Made by a program: the position numbers and the translations under genes
The notes under the pieces: generated by a model
What the model was told of the DNA's origin: nothing
Databases searched by the model: none
The model's input: the letters and a program-made list of their open reading frames with translations, nothing else
Part shown: positions 16,699-26,309 of the stretch, piece by piece
Position numbering within the stretch: the first letter of the stretch is position 1
How the letters are laid out: each line of letters opens with the position of its first letter
DNA from: Winogradskyella sp. KYW1333
GTDB lineage: Bacteria > Bacteroidota > Bacteroidia > Flavobacteriales > Flavobacteriaceae
Length of the DNA stretch: 64,000 nucleotides
Assembly (NCBI RefSeq): GCF_003335675.1
Contig: NZ_QPHL01000017.1
Coordinates: 558,001 to 622,000 of the forward strand
Reading direction: 5' to 3'

Positions 16699-17826
16699 TT
16701 AATTAAATTCTTTCTGCAAAGCATTAATTAAACTGTCTATATGTTCTTTTTTTATGGTCAAAGGAGGTAATATTCTAAGAAGGTTTGGGTTTTTAGAACT
16801 TCCAGTAAAAATGTGATGCTTATAAATAAGTGTTTTTCTTAAGTCGGAAATTGGAAAATCAAATTCTAGCCCTAACATTAATCCTCTCCCTTTTACATTC
16901 TTTACTTCAGGTATACTAATGACTGCATTTTGAAGGTGTTTTGAAATTATTAAGGCATTTGTCATTAGGTTTTCTTTCTCAAGTATCTCTAAAACAGCCA
17001 ATGTTGCGCTACATGCGAGATGATTACCACCAAAGGTTGTACCTAATAAACCATAAGAAGCTTCGATCTTTGGATGAATAAGAATACCACCTACGGGAAA
17101 ACCGTTACCCATTCCCTTTGCTATAGATATAATATCTGGTTGGATATTGTGTGCTTGAAAGGCAAAAAAATCACCTGTTCTTCCAAAACCAGACTGTACC
17201 TCGTCTGCAATGAGCAAGGTATTATATTTTTTACATAGCTTTTCTAGTCCTTGGTAAAAATCTGTTGAACTCTGTTCTAATCCACCTACACCTTGGATAC
17301 ATTCAATGATTACTGCACATGTTTCATTTTCCTTTAAAATATCTTCAACTTTTTCAAGTTCATCAAGTGCAACAAAGTCCACACGTTGCTGTGCATTTAC
17401 CGGCGCAACTATTTTCTTGTTATCAGTTGCTGCAACCGCAGCAGACGTTCTTCCGTGAAATGAGTTATTAAATGCTAGTAATCTTGATTTCTTATTGTGA
17501 AAAGAAGCTAGTTTAATTGCATTCTCATTAGCTTCGGCACCAGAATTACACAAGAATAATTGATAATCTTTACAGCCTGAAATTTCATTTAGTTTCTCAG
17601 ACAGTTTATTTTGTAATGGATTTTGCACTGAATTGCTGTAAAATCCAATTTTTTCAATTTGATTTTTGATTGAATTCACATATTGTGGGTGTGAATGACC
17701 TATGGATATTACGGCGTGGCCTCCATATAAATCAAGATACTTTTTACCATCATCACCATAAACAAAAACATCATTTGCCTTTATAGGTGTTACGTCGTAC
17801 AATGGATATACATCGAATAAACTCAT
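16699..17826 (-). CDS. argD: Acetylornithine (acylornithine) aminotransferase
   Basis: Class III PLP aminotransferase, 375 aa, converting the acylated glutamate semialdehyde to acylornithine with glutamate as donor. Visible motifs are NSGAEANENAIK (94-105), the class III signature IADEVQSGFGRTG (206-218) and the PLP lysine K237 in SIAKGMGNGFPVGG. It overlaps proC by 4 nt upstream and is one base from argF' downstream. Related ornithine aminotransferases have the same fold; the position inside the arg cluster supports argD. Confidence 0.95.
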   Translation of the reverse strand: MSLFDVYPLYDVTPIKANDVFVYGDDGKKYLDLYGGHAVISIGHSHPQYVNSIKNQIEKIGFYSNSVQNPLQNKLSEKLNEISGCKDYQLFLCNSGAEANENAIKLASFHNKKSRLLAFNNSFHGRTSAAVAATDNKKIVAPVNAQQRVDFVALDELEKVEDILKENETCAVIIECIQGVGGLEQSSTDFYQGLEKLCKKYNTLLIADEVQSGFGRTGDFFAFQAHNIQPDIISIAKGMGNGFPVGGILIHPKIEASYGLLGTTFGGNHLACSATLAVLEILEKENLMTNALIISKHLQNAVISIPEVKNVKGRGLMLGLEFDFPISDLRKTLIYKHHIFTGSSKNPNLLRILPPLTIKKEHIDSLINALQKEFN

Positions 17827-18623
17827 ATTTGTTCTTTTTTGATGGTATTTATTTTCTTAAATGAAGCCACCATTCCTTGTATTAATGAAGAACTTAACCC
17901 TTTATGTTCCATTTCATTTAACCCTTCGATAGTGCAACCCATTGGAGTTGTAACTTTGTCTATCTCTTCTTCAGGGTGATTCCCATTTGTGATTAGCAAG
18001 TTTGCAGCACCTTCGGATGTATACATTGCTAATTCTTGTGCTTCTTTAGCGTCAAATCCTAATTGAATTGCTGCTTGGGTAGTGGCACGTATTAATCGCA
18101 TCCAAAAAGCAATTCCGCTTGCACATACAACTGTTGCGGCTTGCATTTGACCTTCTGGAATTACAATTGAATTTCCAAGCCTATTAAATATAGAGATTGC
18201 AACCTTAATACGGTTTTCTCCTTTTGCATTGCTGCAAAGACAGGTCATTGATTTACCAACGGCAATAGCTGTATTTGGCATTGCTCTAATTATAAAATTG
18301 TCCTCGCCAATTATATTTTCAATTTTGGAAATGCTAAATCCTGTAATGGTAGAAATAATTACATGATTTTCATTTAAAAATGGCTTAATTGAAACTAATA
18401 TATTTTCTAAATGTGCAGGTTGTACTGCAAGAATCAAGATATCTGAATTCTTTACAGCTTCAATATTGTCCGAAGACAGGCTTACATTTTTGTAACCGTT
18501 AAATTCACTTAATTCGTCTAAATTTCTTTTGGTTAAGTATAATGTTGTTATTGCATTATTGATAATAAGTCCGTTTGCTATGGACTTACCTAAATTTCCT
18601 GTTCCTATTATTGCGATTTTCAT
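17823..18623 (-). CDS. proC: Pyrroline-5-carboxylate reductase
   Basis: NAD(P)H-dependent reductase, 266 aa, making proline from pyrroline-5-carboxylate. The N-terminal Rossmann motif is GTGNLG (7-12), followed by AVQPAH and the family segment IIRAMPNTAIAVGKSM. The C-terminal dimer domain has ASGIAFWMRLIRATTQAA and TPMGCTIEGLNEME. It sits within the arg cluster between argC and argD, a common flavobacterial arrangement linking proline and arginine synthesis from glutamate. It might instead act on an acylated intermediate, but nothing in the sequence demands that. Confidence 0.93.
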   Translation of the reverse strand: MKIAIIGTGNLGKSIANGLIINNAITTLYLTKRNLDELSEFNGYKNVSLSSDNIEAVKNSDILILAVQPAHLENILVSIKPFLNENHVIISTITGFSISKIENIIGEDNFIIRAMPNTAIAVGKSMTCLCSNAKGENRIKVAISIFNRLGNSIVIPEGQMQAATVVCASGIAFWMRLIRATTQAAIQLGFDAKEAQELAMYTSEGAANLLITNGNHPEEEIDKVTTPMGCTIEGLNEMEHKGLSSSLIQGMVASFKKINTIKKEQI

Positions 18624-18634
18624 AATTCTTAACT

Positions 18635-19612
18635 TTAGAAATAATTAGCTTTTAGTTTTAATCCTTCGGATTCGTCAAAACCAAACATCAAATTCATATT
18701 TTGAATGGCCTGACCAGAAGCACCTTTAAGCAAATTGTCTATCACACTACTTATTAGGATCGTATTGTTGTGTTTATGCAAGTGAATGATGCATTTATTA
18801 GTGTTTACTACTTGTTTAAGATGTATTGGTGAGTTAGAAATAACCGTGAATGGTGCCCTTTCATAATATGACTCGTAAAGATTATATGCCTCCTCTATAC
18901 TTCCGGTATAATCAGTATATAAAGTTGCATATATACCCCTTGAAAAATTACCTCTATTTGGCATAAATAAAACTTCAGATTTAAAGTTGTTTTGTAACTT
19001 TTTTATGTTTTGATTGATTTCACCTAGGTGCTGATGAGTAAAAGGTTTATAGTATGAGAAATTATTGTCTCTCCATGTAAAATGTGTTGTTGCTGATAAC
19101 GATGTTCCAGCACCAGTAGCTCCAGTAACAGCATTAACATGCAGGTCTGATTGTAATAAACCTGAATTTGCTAATGGAAGAAGTCCCAATTGAATTGCCG
19201 TTGCAAAACAGCCTGGATTAGCAATATTAGTTGCGCTTTTTATGGTCTCTTTTTTTAATTCTGGTAATCCATATACAAATGTTTGTCCTTGAAAAACTTC
19301 GTCTTTTTCAAGTCTAAAATCATTACTCAGATCAATAATTTTTGTATGTTTTGAGAATTCAGTTTTTGATAAGAACTCTTTGGAGTTACCATGTCCCAAA
19401 CACAAGAACAAAACATTAATTTCCAGATTAATTACAGATGAAAATTTTAGTTCTGTAGAACCAACAAGATCTTGATGGACTTGGTACACAGAATTACCAG
19501 TGTTGGAAGTGCTATAGATAAAATCGATTTTTACCTCCTTGTGGTTTATTAATAACCTTATCAATTCTCCAGCTGTGTAACCAGCTCCTCCTATAATACC
19601 TGCTTTAATCAT
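18635..19612 (-). CDS. argC: N-acetyl-gamma-glutamyl-phosphate reductase
   Basis: Reduces N-acylglutamyl phosphate to the semialdehyde with NADPH; 325 aa from the chosen start. The N-terminal Rossmann segment is IIGGAGYTAGEL. The catalytic Cys135 is in NPGCFAT, and histidine-containing THQHLGEI and PNRGNFSRG follow. A longer frame runs up to 19693 but its first 27 codons lie inside argG. The ATG at 19612 forms a 4-nt ATGA overlap with the argG stop and gives the normal N-terminus. A gap of 11 nt separates it from proC. Confidence 0.95.
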   Translation of the reverse strand: MIKAGIIGGAGYTAGELIRLLINHKEVKIDFIYSTSNTGNSVYQVHQDLVGSTELKFSSVINLEINVLFLCLGHGNSKEFLSKTEFSKHTKIIDLSNDFRLEKDEVFQGQTFVYGLPELKKETIKSATNIANPGCFATAIQLGLLPLANSGLLQSDLHVNAVTGATGAGTSLSATTHFTWRDNNFSYYKPFTHQHLGEINQNIKKLQNNFKSEVLFMPNRGNFSRGIYATLYTDYTGSIEEAYNLYESYYERAPFTVISNSPIHLKQVVNTNKCIIHLHKHNNTILISSVIDNLLKGASGQAIQNMNLMFGFDESEGLKLKANYF

Positions 19613-20793
19613 AACTCCAAGTTTGTTAATTGATAAATTTTGTTGGCATTTGCGTTGATTTTTATAAAACCTTTTGCTTCGTCCGCTGTCCAACCGCTAT
19701 TTTCTTCTCCATAACTTCCAAATTTAGTATTCATTAAGTCATGTTTTGATCTTATACCATTCAAACTAAAATGGTATGGCTTTAAGGTTGCGCTAACCTC
19801 TCCAGAGACCATTTTCTGACTACTCTGAAGCATTGCCTCCATATCTCTCATAACAGGATCTAAATATTGCCCTTCGTGTAGGTGCATTCCATAAAAATTA
19901 GATATATAATCTTTATGCTGTAACTGCCATTTTGTAAGAGTGTGCTTCTCGAGTAAATGATGTGCCTTTATGATTATCAAAGCCGCAGAGGCTTCAAAAC
20001 CTACTCTTCCTTTTATGCCAACTATGGTGTCTCCTACATGGATATCTCTCCCAATAGCGTATGATGATGCAATATCATTTAGGATTTCAATATTTTTTTC
20101 AGAGTCATTTTGATTTCCATTTATTGCGATTAATTCACCTTTATCAAAAGTTAATATTACTTCTTCCTTACCTTCCTTTTTAAGTTGAGATGGATAGGCC
20201 GAATCTGGTAATTGGTGCTCTGAAGTTAAAGTTTCAGCACCTCCAACACTAGTACCCCAGAGACCCTTATTCACAGAGTATTTTGCCTTTTCCCACGATA
20301 TATCAATACCATTTTCAATGAGATATTTAATTTCCTCTTGTCTTGATAGTTGTTGGTCTCTAATTGGCGTTATGATTTTGATATTTGGAGCAAGGGTTTG
20401 AAAGATCATATCAAATCTTACTTGGTCGTTACCAGCACCTGTACTACCGTGTGCAATGAATTCTGCACCTATATTTTTAGCATATTCAATTATTTCGATG
20501 GCTTGTATAATTCGTTCTGCACTAACTGATAATGGATACGTATTATTCTTTAGTACATTGCCAAAAATTAAATATTTAATGACCTTGTTGTAGTAAGTTT
20601 TAATGGCATCAATATTCGTATAAGTAGAAACGCCCATTTTATAGGCATTAGATTCAATCTCCTTGATTTCTTCATCTGTAAATCCACCAGTATTTACTGA
20701 AACTGCATGAACTTCATAACCAGCTTTACTTAAACTAAGTGCGCAATAAGATGTATCTAATCCACCACTAAATGCTATGACTAACTTTTTCAT
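19609..20793 (-). CDS. argG: Argininosuccinate synthase
   Basis: ATP-dependent ligation of citrulline and aspartate, 394 aa. The ATP pyrophosphatase motif AFSGGLDTS (7-15) is at the N-terminus, HGSTGAGNDQVRFD binds citrulline/aspartate, and GLWGTSVGGAETL and IKGRVGFEASAALI are further conserved segments. It overlaps the upstream GNAT gene and the downstream argC by 4 nt each, so the cluster start is tightly coupled. Confidence 0.97.
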   Translation of the reverse strand: MKKLVIAFSGGLDTSYCALSLSKAGYEVHAVSVNTGGFTDEEIKEIESNAYKMGVSTYTNIDAIKTYYNKVIKYLIFGNVLKNNTYPLSVSAERIIQAIEIIEYAKNIGAEFIAHGSTGAGNDQVRFDMIFQTLAPNIKIITPIRDQQLSRQEEIKYLIENGIDISWEKAKYSVNKGLWGTSVGGAETLTSEHQLPDSAYPSQLKKEGKEEVILTFDKGELIAINGNQNDSEKNIEILNDIASSYAIGRDIHVGDTIVGIKGRVGFEASAALIIIKAHHLLEKHTLTKWQLQHKDYISNFYGMHLHEGQYLDPVMRDMEAMLQSSQKMVSGEVSATLKPYHFSLNGIRSKHDLMNTKFGSYGEENSGWTADEAKGFIKINANANKIYQLTNLEL

Positions 20794-21413
20794 TTTTTAT
20801 CTTTTTTTAAAAGGATGGTCTGTTTTATGTTTTTTAATCTTGTCCATACTTTTTTATCGTAATTATGTTTTTGTTCTTTTTCGTTTAATTCTTTTGCTGG
20901 ATCATATAGCATTCCAGTACATAGACACATTTTTTGTTCGGTACGTTGTAAAACGTCGTAGTTTTTACATGTTTGACAACCATCCCAAAAACTTTGATCA
21001 TCTGTAAGCTCTGAAAAAGTAACTGGTTTATATCCAAGTTCACTATTCATTTTCATAACCGCGAGACCTGTTGTTATGCTAAATACTTTTGAATCTGGGA
21101 ATTTATTCCTTGAATGTTGAAATACTACCTTTTTTATTTTTTTTGCCAGCCCTATTTTTCTGTAATCTGGATGTACAATTAAGCCTGAGTTTGCAACAAA
21201 TTTTCCATGCCCCCAGGATTCTATATAACAGAATCCTGCAAATTTTTCGTCATCTAATGCTATAACAGCATTGCTGTTAATAATTTTTTTGATAATGTAT
21301 TCAGGTTTTCTCTTTGCAATACCAGTTCCTCTAACCTTTGCAGCTTCAGCAATTGTTTCACAGATGATTTCTGCGTAAATACTATGTGATTTGTTTGCAA
21401 TAACAATTTGCAT
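20790..21413 (-). CDS. GNAT-family N-acyltransferase, first gene of arg cluster (candidate glutamate N-acyltransferase)
   Basis: 207 aa. The acyl-CoA pyrophosphate loop is HPDYRKIGLAKKI (81-93). The front part ETIAEAAKVRGTGIAKRKPEYI (about 19-40) resembles ArgA-like GNAT proteins. As first gene of the cluster, and with no argJ or classic argA in view, it probably makes N-acetyl- or N-succinylglutamate; this is inferred from position. The C-terminal part has an unusual cysteine set, CQTC (C146, C149) and CLC (C163, C165), which could bind zinc or act as a redox element. A basic tail ends the protein. GNAT membership is clear; the substrate is not. Confidence 0.85.
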   Translation of the reverse strand: MQIVIANKSHSIYAEIICETIAEAAKVRGTGIAKRKPEYIIKKIINSNAVIALDDEKFAGFCYIESWGHGKFVANSGLIVHPDYRKIGLAKKIKKVVFQHSRNKFPDSKVFSITTGLAVMKMNSELGYKPVTFSELTDDQSFWDGCQTCKNYDVLQRTEQKMCLCTGMLYDPAKELNEKEQKHNYDKKVWTRLKNIKQTILLKKDKK

Positions 21414-21591
21414 TGTAATTGAATTTGAATTAAAGAATTTATTGTAATTATTGTTTTGAAAACGAAACCGGACTCACCTTAGTTCCAAGAATGAATGCAT
21501 ACCCTTACGGGCGACGTGATAAAATACGGCGAATCAACAAATGGTTAACTTTCGAGATGATTGTGATTAATGATTGATATGTAAAACTTGA

Positions 21592-21603
21592 ATTGTGCAC
21601 AAT
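21592..21603. promoter_or_regulatory. Palindrome upstream of arg operon
   Basis: ATTGTGCACAAT is a perfect 12-bp palindrome about 180 bp before the first arg gene. A dimeric repressor or activator could bind it. It does not closely match an E. coli ARG box. Confidence 0.4.
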
Positions 21604-21779
21604 AAAAAATAATTTATTAATAGAGGATTGAGTTGCTAAACAGAATATTAGCGACAGCGGAATGCAGTAGTAGTCCTAAAGGGGATGCGGTCTCTATTGA
21701 AATTGAACTGTACAATCATAGTACTAAACTACATATTATATTTTTAAAGACAATACTTAAAAGAAACATTTTAATTAAA

Positions 21780-21806
21780 ATTATGAATTTGTAAATTATT
21801 CATAAT
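21780..21806 (-). terminator. Possible terminator of the NADP-GAPDH gene
   Basis: Perfect 9-nt arms ATTATGAAT and ATTCATAAT with a 9-nt loop start 34 nt beyond the stop codon at 21840. On the minus strand the stem is followed by TTTTAATT. The stem is AT-rich and therefore weak. Confidence 0.4.
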
Positions 21807-21839
21807 AAATATTGTTAAAATCATATTATAACCTATAGA

Positions 21840-23432
21840 TTAAAGAATATAATCTGTACTCACAAAGTTTGATGCTTTTGAGTCTAATAGCTCTTTAAGT
21901 ATTTCATTGTTGTATTCATTGTCTTTAGATGCAACAAATGTTCTAATTGAAAATGATCTAAGTGCATCACGAACACTTAAGGTTGCGACAGCAGAATCTT
22001 TTCTACCGGTAAAAGGATACACATCTGGTCCTCTTTGGCAAGAACTGTTTAAATTGACACGACAAACGAGATTAACTAAGGTGTCTATTAATGGCGCGAG
22101 AGTTTTGGTCTCTTTTCCAAATAAGCTTACTTGTTGCCCATAGTTTGAGGATGCCATGTCGTCCAATGGCTCCTCAATATCATTAAAAGGAATTATTGGA
22201 ATTATTGGTCCAAACTGTTCCTCTTGACAAACACGCATTCCGTTGTTAGATGGGTACATAATAGCAGGGAAGATGTAGTTTTCTGTTGTTTCTCCCCCCT
22301 TGTTATTAATTATTTGAGCACCATTGTCAATAGCATCATCAATTAATTCTTGAATGTATGCAGGTTTATTTGGCTCGGGAAGAGGTGTGAGTTGAGCTCC
22401 TTCATCCCAGGGATTGCCAAACTTTAAATTATCAATTTTTTCAGAAAAACGCTTATTGAATTCATCAACAATATCTTTATGAACATAAAGTACTTTCAAT
22501 GCTGTACAACGCTGGCCATTAAATGATGTCGTTCCATTAATACACTCTTGAATAGCTAGTCCGAGATCTGCATCTGGTAAAATAATCGCGGGATTATTGG
22601 CCTCCAATCCCAATACCATTCTTAACCTATTGCTTTTGGGGTGCACATCTTGTAAAGCATTAGCTGAATTACTATGGCCAATTAAGGCTAAAACATCAAC
22701 GCGACCATCCTTCATTATTGGTGTTGCTACAGTGCGACCTCTACCAAAAAGTATATTTACTACACCTTTAGGAAAACTATTTTGGAATGCCTCAATAAGA
22801 GGTGTTAACAATAGCACACCATATTTTGCAGGCTTAAAAATTGCTGTATTACCCATCATTAATGCTGGAATGAGTAAAGCAAAAGTTTCATTTAAAGGAT
22901 AATTATAAGGGCCTAAACAAAGCACTACACCAAGAGGACCTCTTCTTATATGTGCATGAACGCCACCTTGCTTTTGAAACTTTGCACTATTGCGATCCAT
23001 CTGTTTGTAATCTTCAATAGTATCATAAATATATTCAACTGTTCTATCAAATTCTTTTTCAGAATCAGGCAGATTTTTACCAATTTCCCACATAAGTAAT
23101 TTCACCACTTCCTTACGTTTAGTCTTCATTTGCCGAACAAATTTTTCCATACATGAAATTCTGTCGGCAACCTTCATCGTGGGCCACAGTCCTTTACCTT
23201 TACCATAAGCATCTGAAGCTGCATCCAATGCCATTAGCGCTTCTTTTTCAGTTAATACAGGAATACTGCCTAAAAGTGTTGGTTGATAGTCTCCAGTTGA
23301 AGAAATGGTAGAGTAAATATTGGAGGTATCACCTCCCCATTCTACTAATTCTCCATTTAAAAGATAAGTAGTCTGATGAATTAATTTATTTATTCTAAAC
23401 TTTTCTGGAATTTCGATGAAAGAAGATGTCAT
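21840..23432 (-). CDS. gapN: NADP-dependent non-phosphorylating glyceraldehyde-3-phosphate dehydrogenase (GapN type aldehyde dehydrogenase)
   Basis: Aldehyde dehydrogenase superfamily, 530 aa. The likely reaction is glyceraldehyde-3-phosphate plus NADP to 3-phosphoglycerate plus NADPH. The catalytic glutamate is E277 (LGLEANNP), the nucleophile is C309 ([10 protein letters not shown]), the oxyanion Asn is N177 in GPYNYPLNE, and IFKPAKYG is the cofactor segment. The order and spacing match GapN-like enzymes and the GQRCTALK variant is usual there. It lies between the ilv and arg clusters, 67 nt from ilvA, so it may share the ilv transcript and supply NADPH for biosynthesis. Another aldehyde substrate is possible. 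Confidence 0.87.
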   Translation of the reverse strand: MTSSFIEIPEKFRINKLIHQTTYLLNGELVEWGGDTSNIYSTISSTGDYQPTLLGSIPVLTEKEALMALDAASDAYGKGKGLWPTMKVADRISCMEKFVRQMKTKRKEVVKLLMWEIGKNLPDSEKEFDRTVEYIYDTIEDYKQMDRNSAKFQKQGGVHAHIRRGPLGVVLCLGPYNYPLNETFALLIPALMMGNTAIFKPAKYGVLLLTPLIEAFQNSFPKGVVNILFGRGRTVATPIMKDGRVDVLALIGHSNSANALQDVHPKSNRLRMVLGLEANNPAIILPDADLGLAIQECINGTTSFNGQRCTALKVLYVHKDIVDEFNKRFSEKIDNLKFGNPWDEGAQLTPLPEPNKPAYIQELIDDAIDNGAQIINNKGGETTENYIFPAIMYPSNNGMRVCQEEQFGPIIPIIPFNDIEEPLDDMASSNYGQQVSLFGKETKTLAPLIDTLVNLVCRVNLNSSCQRGPDVYPFTGRKDSAVATLSVRDALRSFSIRTFVASKDNEYNNEILKELLDSKASNFVSTDYIL

Positions 23433-23499
23433 AACAGTTTATTTAAAAATGTTGAAGTTACGATAAAGCTCAAATACAATAGGTTAATCAAATGTTAAG

Positions 23500-24768
23500 T
23501 TACACCAAAAATTGAAATAAGTCAGGTTTGTCATTTAGATAGTCTCCATAAAAATTATATAGCTTCATTTTTGTAATCAATGGTTTTAAATCCTCTGGAG
23601 ATTTTAATTGCAAACCAACTACAGCTGCGCCATTTTCACGATTGGTCTTTTTGGTATATTCAAAATGAGTAATATCATCTGTTGGTCCTAGAATTTCAGC
23701 AACAAATTCGCGTAAAGCTCCAGATCGCTGAGGGAATTTAATTATGAAATAGTGTTTAAGATTAGCATATAATAAGGCGCGTTCCTTTATTTCTGCTGTT
23801 CTTGTAATATCATTGTTACTACCACTAATTATACAAACCACATTTTTGCCTTTGATATACTCCTTGTATTGCTCTAAACCTGAAAGGCTTAATGCACCTG
23901 CTGGTTCAACAACAATTGCATCTTTGTTATAAAGATCTAATATGGTTTGACAAATTTTTCCTTCGTCTACCGTTATAACATCATGCAATGTTTCTTTGCA
24001 GATAGTAAAATTCAAATCACCGACTCGTTTAACAGCTGCTCCATCAACAAAGTTTTCAATTGATTTTAATTCTGTATTTCTATTATTTTTTATTGATGTT
24101 AGCATCGATGGAGCACCCTTTGGTTCAACACCAATAATTTTGGTCTGTGGCGACAACACTGCAAATACTGAAGATAAACCAGCTGATAATCCACCACCAC
24201 CAATAGGTACCAACACATAATCGATTGGGTGTGATTTAAATTGATCTATTATCTCCAAACCAACCGTGGCTTGTCCTTCAATTACCTTTTCATCGTTGAA
24301 GGGATGAATAAAGGTCTTATTCAATTTTTCACATTCTTCAATTGCAGCGTTATAGGCATCATCAAATGTATCACCAATTAAAACCACATTTATATAGTCT
24401 TCACCAAACATTTTTACCTGCTGAATTTTCTGGTTAGGTGTTGGAGCAGGCATAAAAATTGTGCCTTTTATTTTTAATAGTTTACATGAAAGCGCTACGC
24501 CTTGAGCATGATTTCCAGCGCTGGCACAAACAATTTCATTTTCTATTTGAGTACTACTCAAGGATGAAATTTTATTATAAGCACCTCTGATTTTATATGA
24601 ACGTACTTCTTGTAGATCTTCTCTCTTGAAATAGATATTAGCATCAAAATGCTTAGAATATCTTGCATTCTTCATTAGAGGAGTTACATTGGCAATACCA
24701 TGTAGTTTTTCAGCAGCTGTTTCAACAGCCTCTAAAGAGGGTTTATATGTTGTGTCGGTTTGTTTCAT
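23500..24768 (-). CDS. ilvA: Threonine ammonia-lyase (threonine dehydratase)
   Basis: PLP enzyme, 422 aa, deaminating threonine to 2-oxobutyrate for isoleucine synthesis. The PLP lysine is K59 in VRSYKIRGAYNK and the phosphate-binding loop is GGGGLSAG. The C-terminal part (about 340-422) is a single ACT-like domain starting HYFIIKFPQRSGALREF, so allosteric control is likely but of the short single-domain type rather than the long E. coli form. It is the last ilv gene, 29 nt after ilvC, which supports a biosynthetic role. Confidence 0.95.
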   Translation of the reverse strand: MKQTDTTYKPSLEAVETAAEKLHGIANVTPLMKNARYSKHFDANIYFKREDLQEVRSYKIRGAYNKISSLSSTQIENEIVCASAGNHAQGVALSCKLLKIKGTIFMPAPTPNQKIQQVKMFGEDYINVVLIGDTFDDAYNAAIEECEKLNKTFIHPFNDEKVIEGQATVGLEIIDQFKSHPIDYVLVPIGGGGLSAGLSSVFAVLSPQTKIIGVEPKGAPSMLTSIKNNRNTELKSIENFVDGAAVKRVGDLNFTICKETLHDVITVDEGKICQTILDLYNKDAIVVEPAGALSLSGLEQYKEYIKGKNVVCIISGSNNDITRTAEIKERALLYANLKHYFIIKFPQRSGALREFVAEILGPTDDITHFEYTKKTNRENGAAVVGLQLKSPEDLKPLITKMKLYNFYGDYLNDKPDLFQFLV

Positions 24769-24797
24769 CCAAAATGCAGTAATTACATCTTAGCAAT

Positions 24798-26297
24798 TTA
24801 TGCTAAAACGGAATCCTCAACAGATGTAGTTTTAATAACTTTCATTGCTGTCATGGCTGTACGTAATCTTTGACCAACTTCTTCAATAGGGTGATTTCTG
24901 ATTGCATCATTTACAGCAATTAATTCTACATTATCTATAGCGTTTGTATTTGAATATGGTTTGCCTATTACTGATAAATCAACAGTTTTCATAAAGTCAG
25001 CTAATAATGGTTTACAAGCATGATCAAATAAATAACAGCCATACTCTGCAGTATCAGAAATTACACGATTCATTTCGAATAGTTTCTTACGTGCAATAGT
25101 ATTTGCAATTAATGGTAATTCATGTAGTGACTCATAGTAAGCAGAATCTTCTATTATACCTGCACTTACCATAGTTTCAAATGCTAATTCTACACCAGAC
25201 TTAACAAATGCCACTAATAAGGTGCCGTTATCAAAATATTCTTGCTCTGTAATGTGATCTGACGTTAAAGTAGTTTTTTCGAAAGCTGTTTCACCTGTTG
25301 CCTCGCGCCATTTTAATAAATTAACATCATCATTAGCCCAATCTTCCATCATGGTTTTTGAAAAATGACCAGAGATAATGTCATCCATATGTTTTTCAAA
25401 TAATGGACGCATAATTCCCTTGAGTTCTTCGGATATTTCAAAGGCTTTAATCTTAGCTGGATTAGATAATCTATCCATCATGTTGGTGATGCCTCCATGT
25501 TTAAGTGCTTCAGTAATTGTTTCCCAACCAAATTGAATTAGTTTTGCGGCATATCCAGGTTCAATACCTTCTTCTACCATTTTATTAAAGGATAAAATAG
25601 CTCCTGTTTGTAACAATCCACATAAGATAGTTTGTTCACCCATTAGATCTGATTTTACTTCAGCAATAAATGAAGATTCTAATACACCAGCTCTATGACC
25701 ACCTGTTGCCACAGCGTAAGCCTTCGCTTGAGTCCAGCCCTTTCCTTCTGGATCATTTTCTGGATGAACCGCTGTAAGTGTTGGCACACCAAATCCTCGC
25801 TTATATTCTTCTCTAACTTCTGTTCCTGGACATTTAGGAGCAACCATGATTACCGTAAGGTCTTCACGGATATTCATTCCTTCTTCAACAATATTAAATC
25901 CATGAGAATAACTTAATGTCGCCCCTTTTTTCATAAGTGGCATTACAGACTTTACAACGTTTGTATGTTGCTTATCTGGTGTTAAATTAAGTACCACATC
26001 TGCAGTTGGGATTAATTCTTCATATGTCCCTACGTTAAACTCATTTGAGGTTGCATTTTTATAAGAAGCCCTTTGTTCTTTAATTGCAGCTGGTCTTAAT
26101 GCATAAGAAATATCCAATCCAGAATCTCTCATGTTTAATCCCTGATTGAGACCTTGTGCTCCACAACCAATAATTACGATTTTTTTACCTTTTAATGCAT
26201 CAACGCCATCTTCAAATTCTGAAGCATCCATAAAACGGCATTTTCCTAATTGTTCTAATTGTTTCCTTAGTGGTAAGGTGTTAAAATAATTTGACAT
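24798..26297 (-). CDS. ilvC: Ketol-acid reductoisomerase, long (class II) form
   Basis: NADPH- and Mg-dependent isomeroreductase of valine and isoleucine synthesis, 499 aa. This is the long type seen in enterobacteria and plants, with a duplicated C-terminal knotted domain, versus about 330 aa for class I. The Rossmann motif is [15 protein letters not shown], followed by the NADP loop [16 protein letters not shown]. The metal-binding acidic segments [10 protein letters not shown] and later EFE-type residues are in their usual places. It starts 12 nt after ilvN. Confidence 0.96.
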   Translation of the reverse strand: MSNYFNTLPLRKQLEQLGKCRFMDASEFEDGVDALKGKKIVIIGCGAQGLNQGLNMRDSGLDISYALRPAAIKEQRASYKNATSNEFNVGTYEELIPTADVVLNLTPDKQHTNVVKSVMPLMKKGATLSYSHGFNIVEEGMNIREDLTVIMVAPKCPGTEVREEYKRGFGVPTLTAVHPENDPEGKGWTQAKAYAVATGGHRAGVLESSFIAEVKSDLMGEQTILCGLLQTGAILSFNKMVEEGIEPGYAAKLIQFGWETITEALKHGGITNMMDRLSNPAKIKAFEISEELKGIMRPLFEKHMDDIISGHFSKTMMEDWANDDVNLLKWREATGETAFEKTTLTSDHITEQEYFDNGTLLVAFVKSGVELAFETMVSAGIIEDSAYYESLHELPLIANTIARKKLFEMNRVISDTAEYGCYLFDHACKPLLADFMKTVDLSVIGKPYSNTNAIDNVELIAVNDAIRNHPIEEVGQRLRTAMTAMKVIKTTSVEDSVLA

Positions 26298-26309
26298 TTT
26301 CTTTTTGTT

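Larger units (their letters stand above)
21414..21839 (-). other. Arg operon leader / intergenic region with possible structured RNA
   Basis: This 426-bp gap has two GC-richer islands (about 21460-21535 and 21648-21694) in otherwise very AT-rich DNA. On the minus strand, the sense of the arg operon, CCC-GTAA-GGG (21502-21511) is a hairpin with a GNRA tetraloop. GGAACT pairs with AGTCC across 21470-21486 with one bulge. Between the islands are the perfect palindrome ATTGTGCACAAT and repeated TGATT words (about 21557-21577). No convincing open frame is present. I do not recognise a known riboswitch class. Confidence 0.45.

Noticed and set aside
16698..16724. Upstream start for the transcarbamylase
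   Set aside because: It lies inside argD; the ATG at 16697 sits one base after the argD stop and gives the normal N-terminus.
19613..19693. Upstream start for argC
   Set aside because: Its codons lie in argG, whereas the ATGA overlap at 19609-19612 gives the standard Rossmann N-terminus.
21455..21480. tmRNA-like string GTCCGGTTTCG on the minus strand
   Set aside because: There is no tag reading frame, no acceptor or T-arm sequence and no CCA end nearby, so the match is likely chance.
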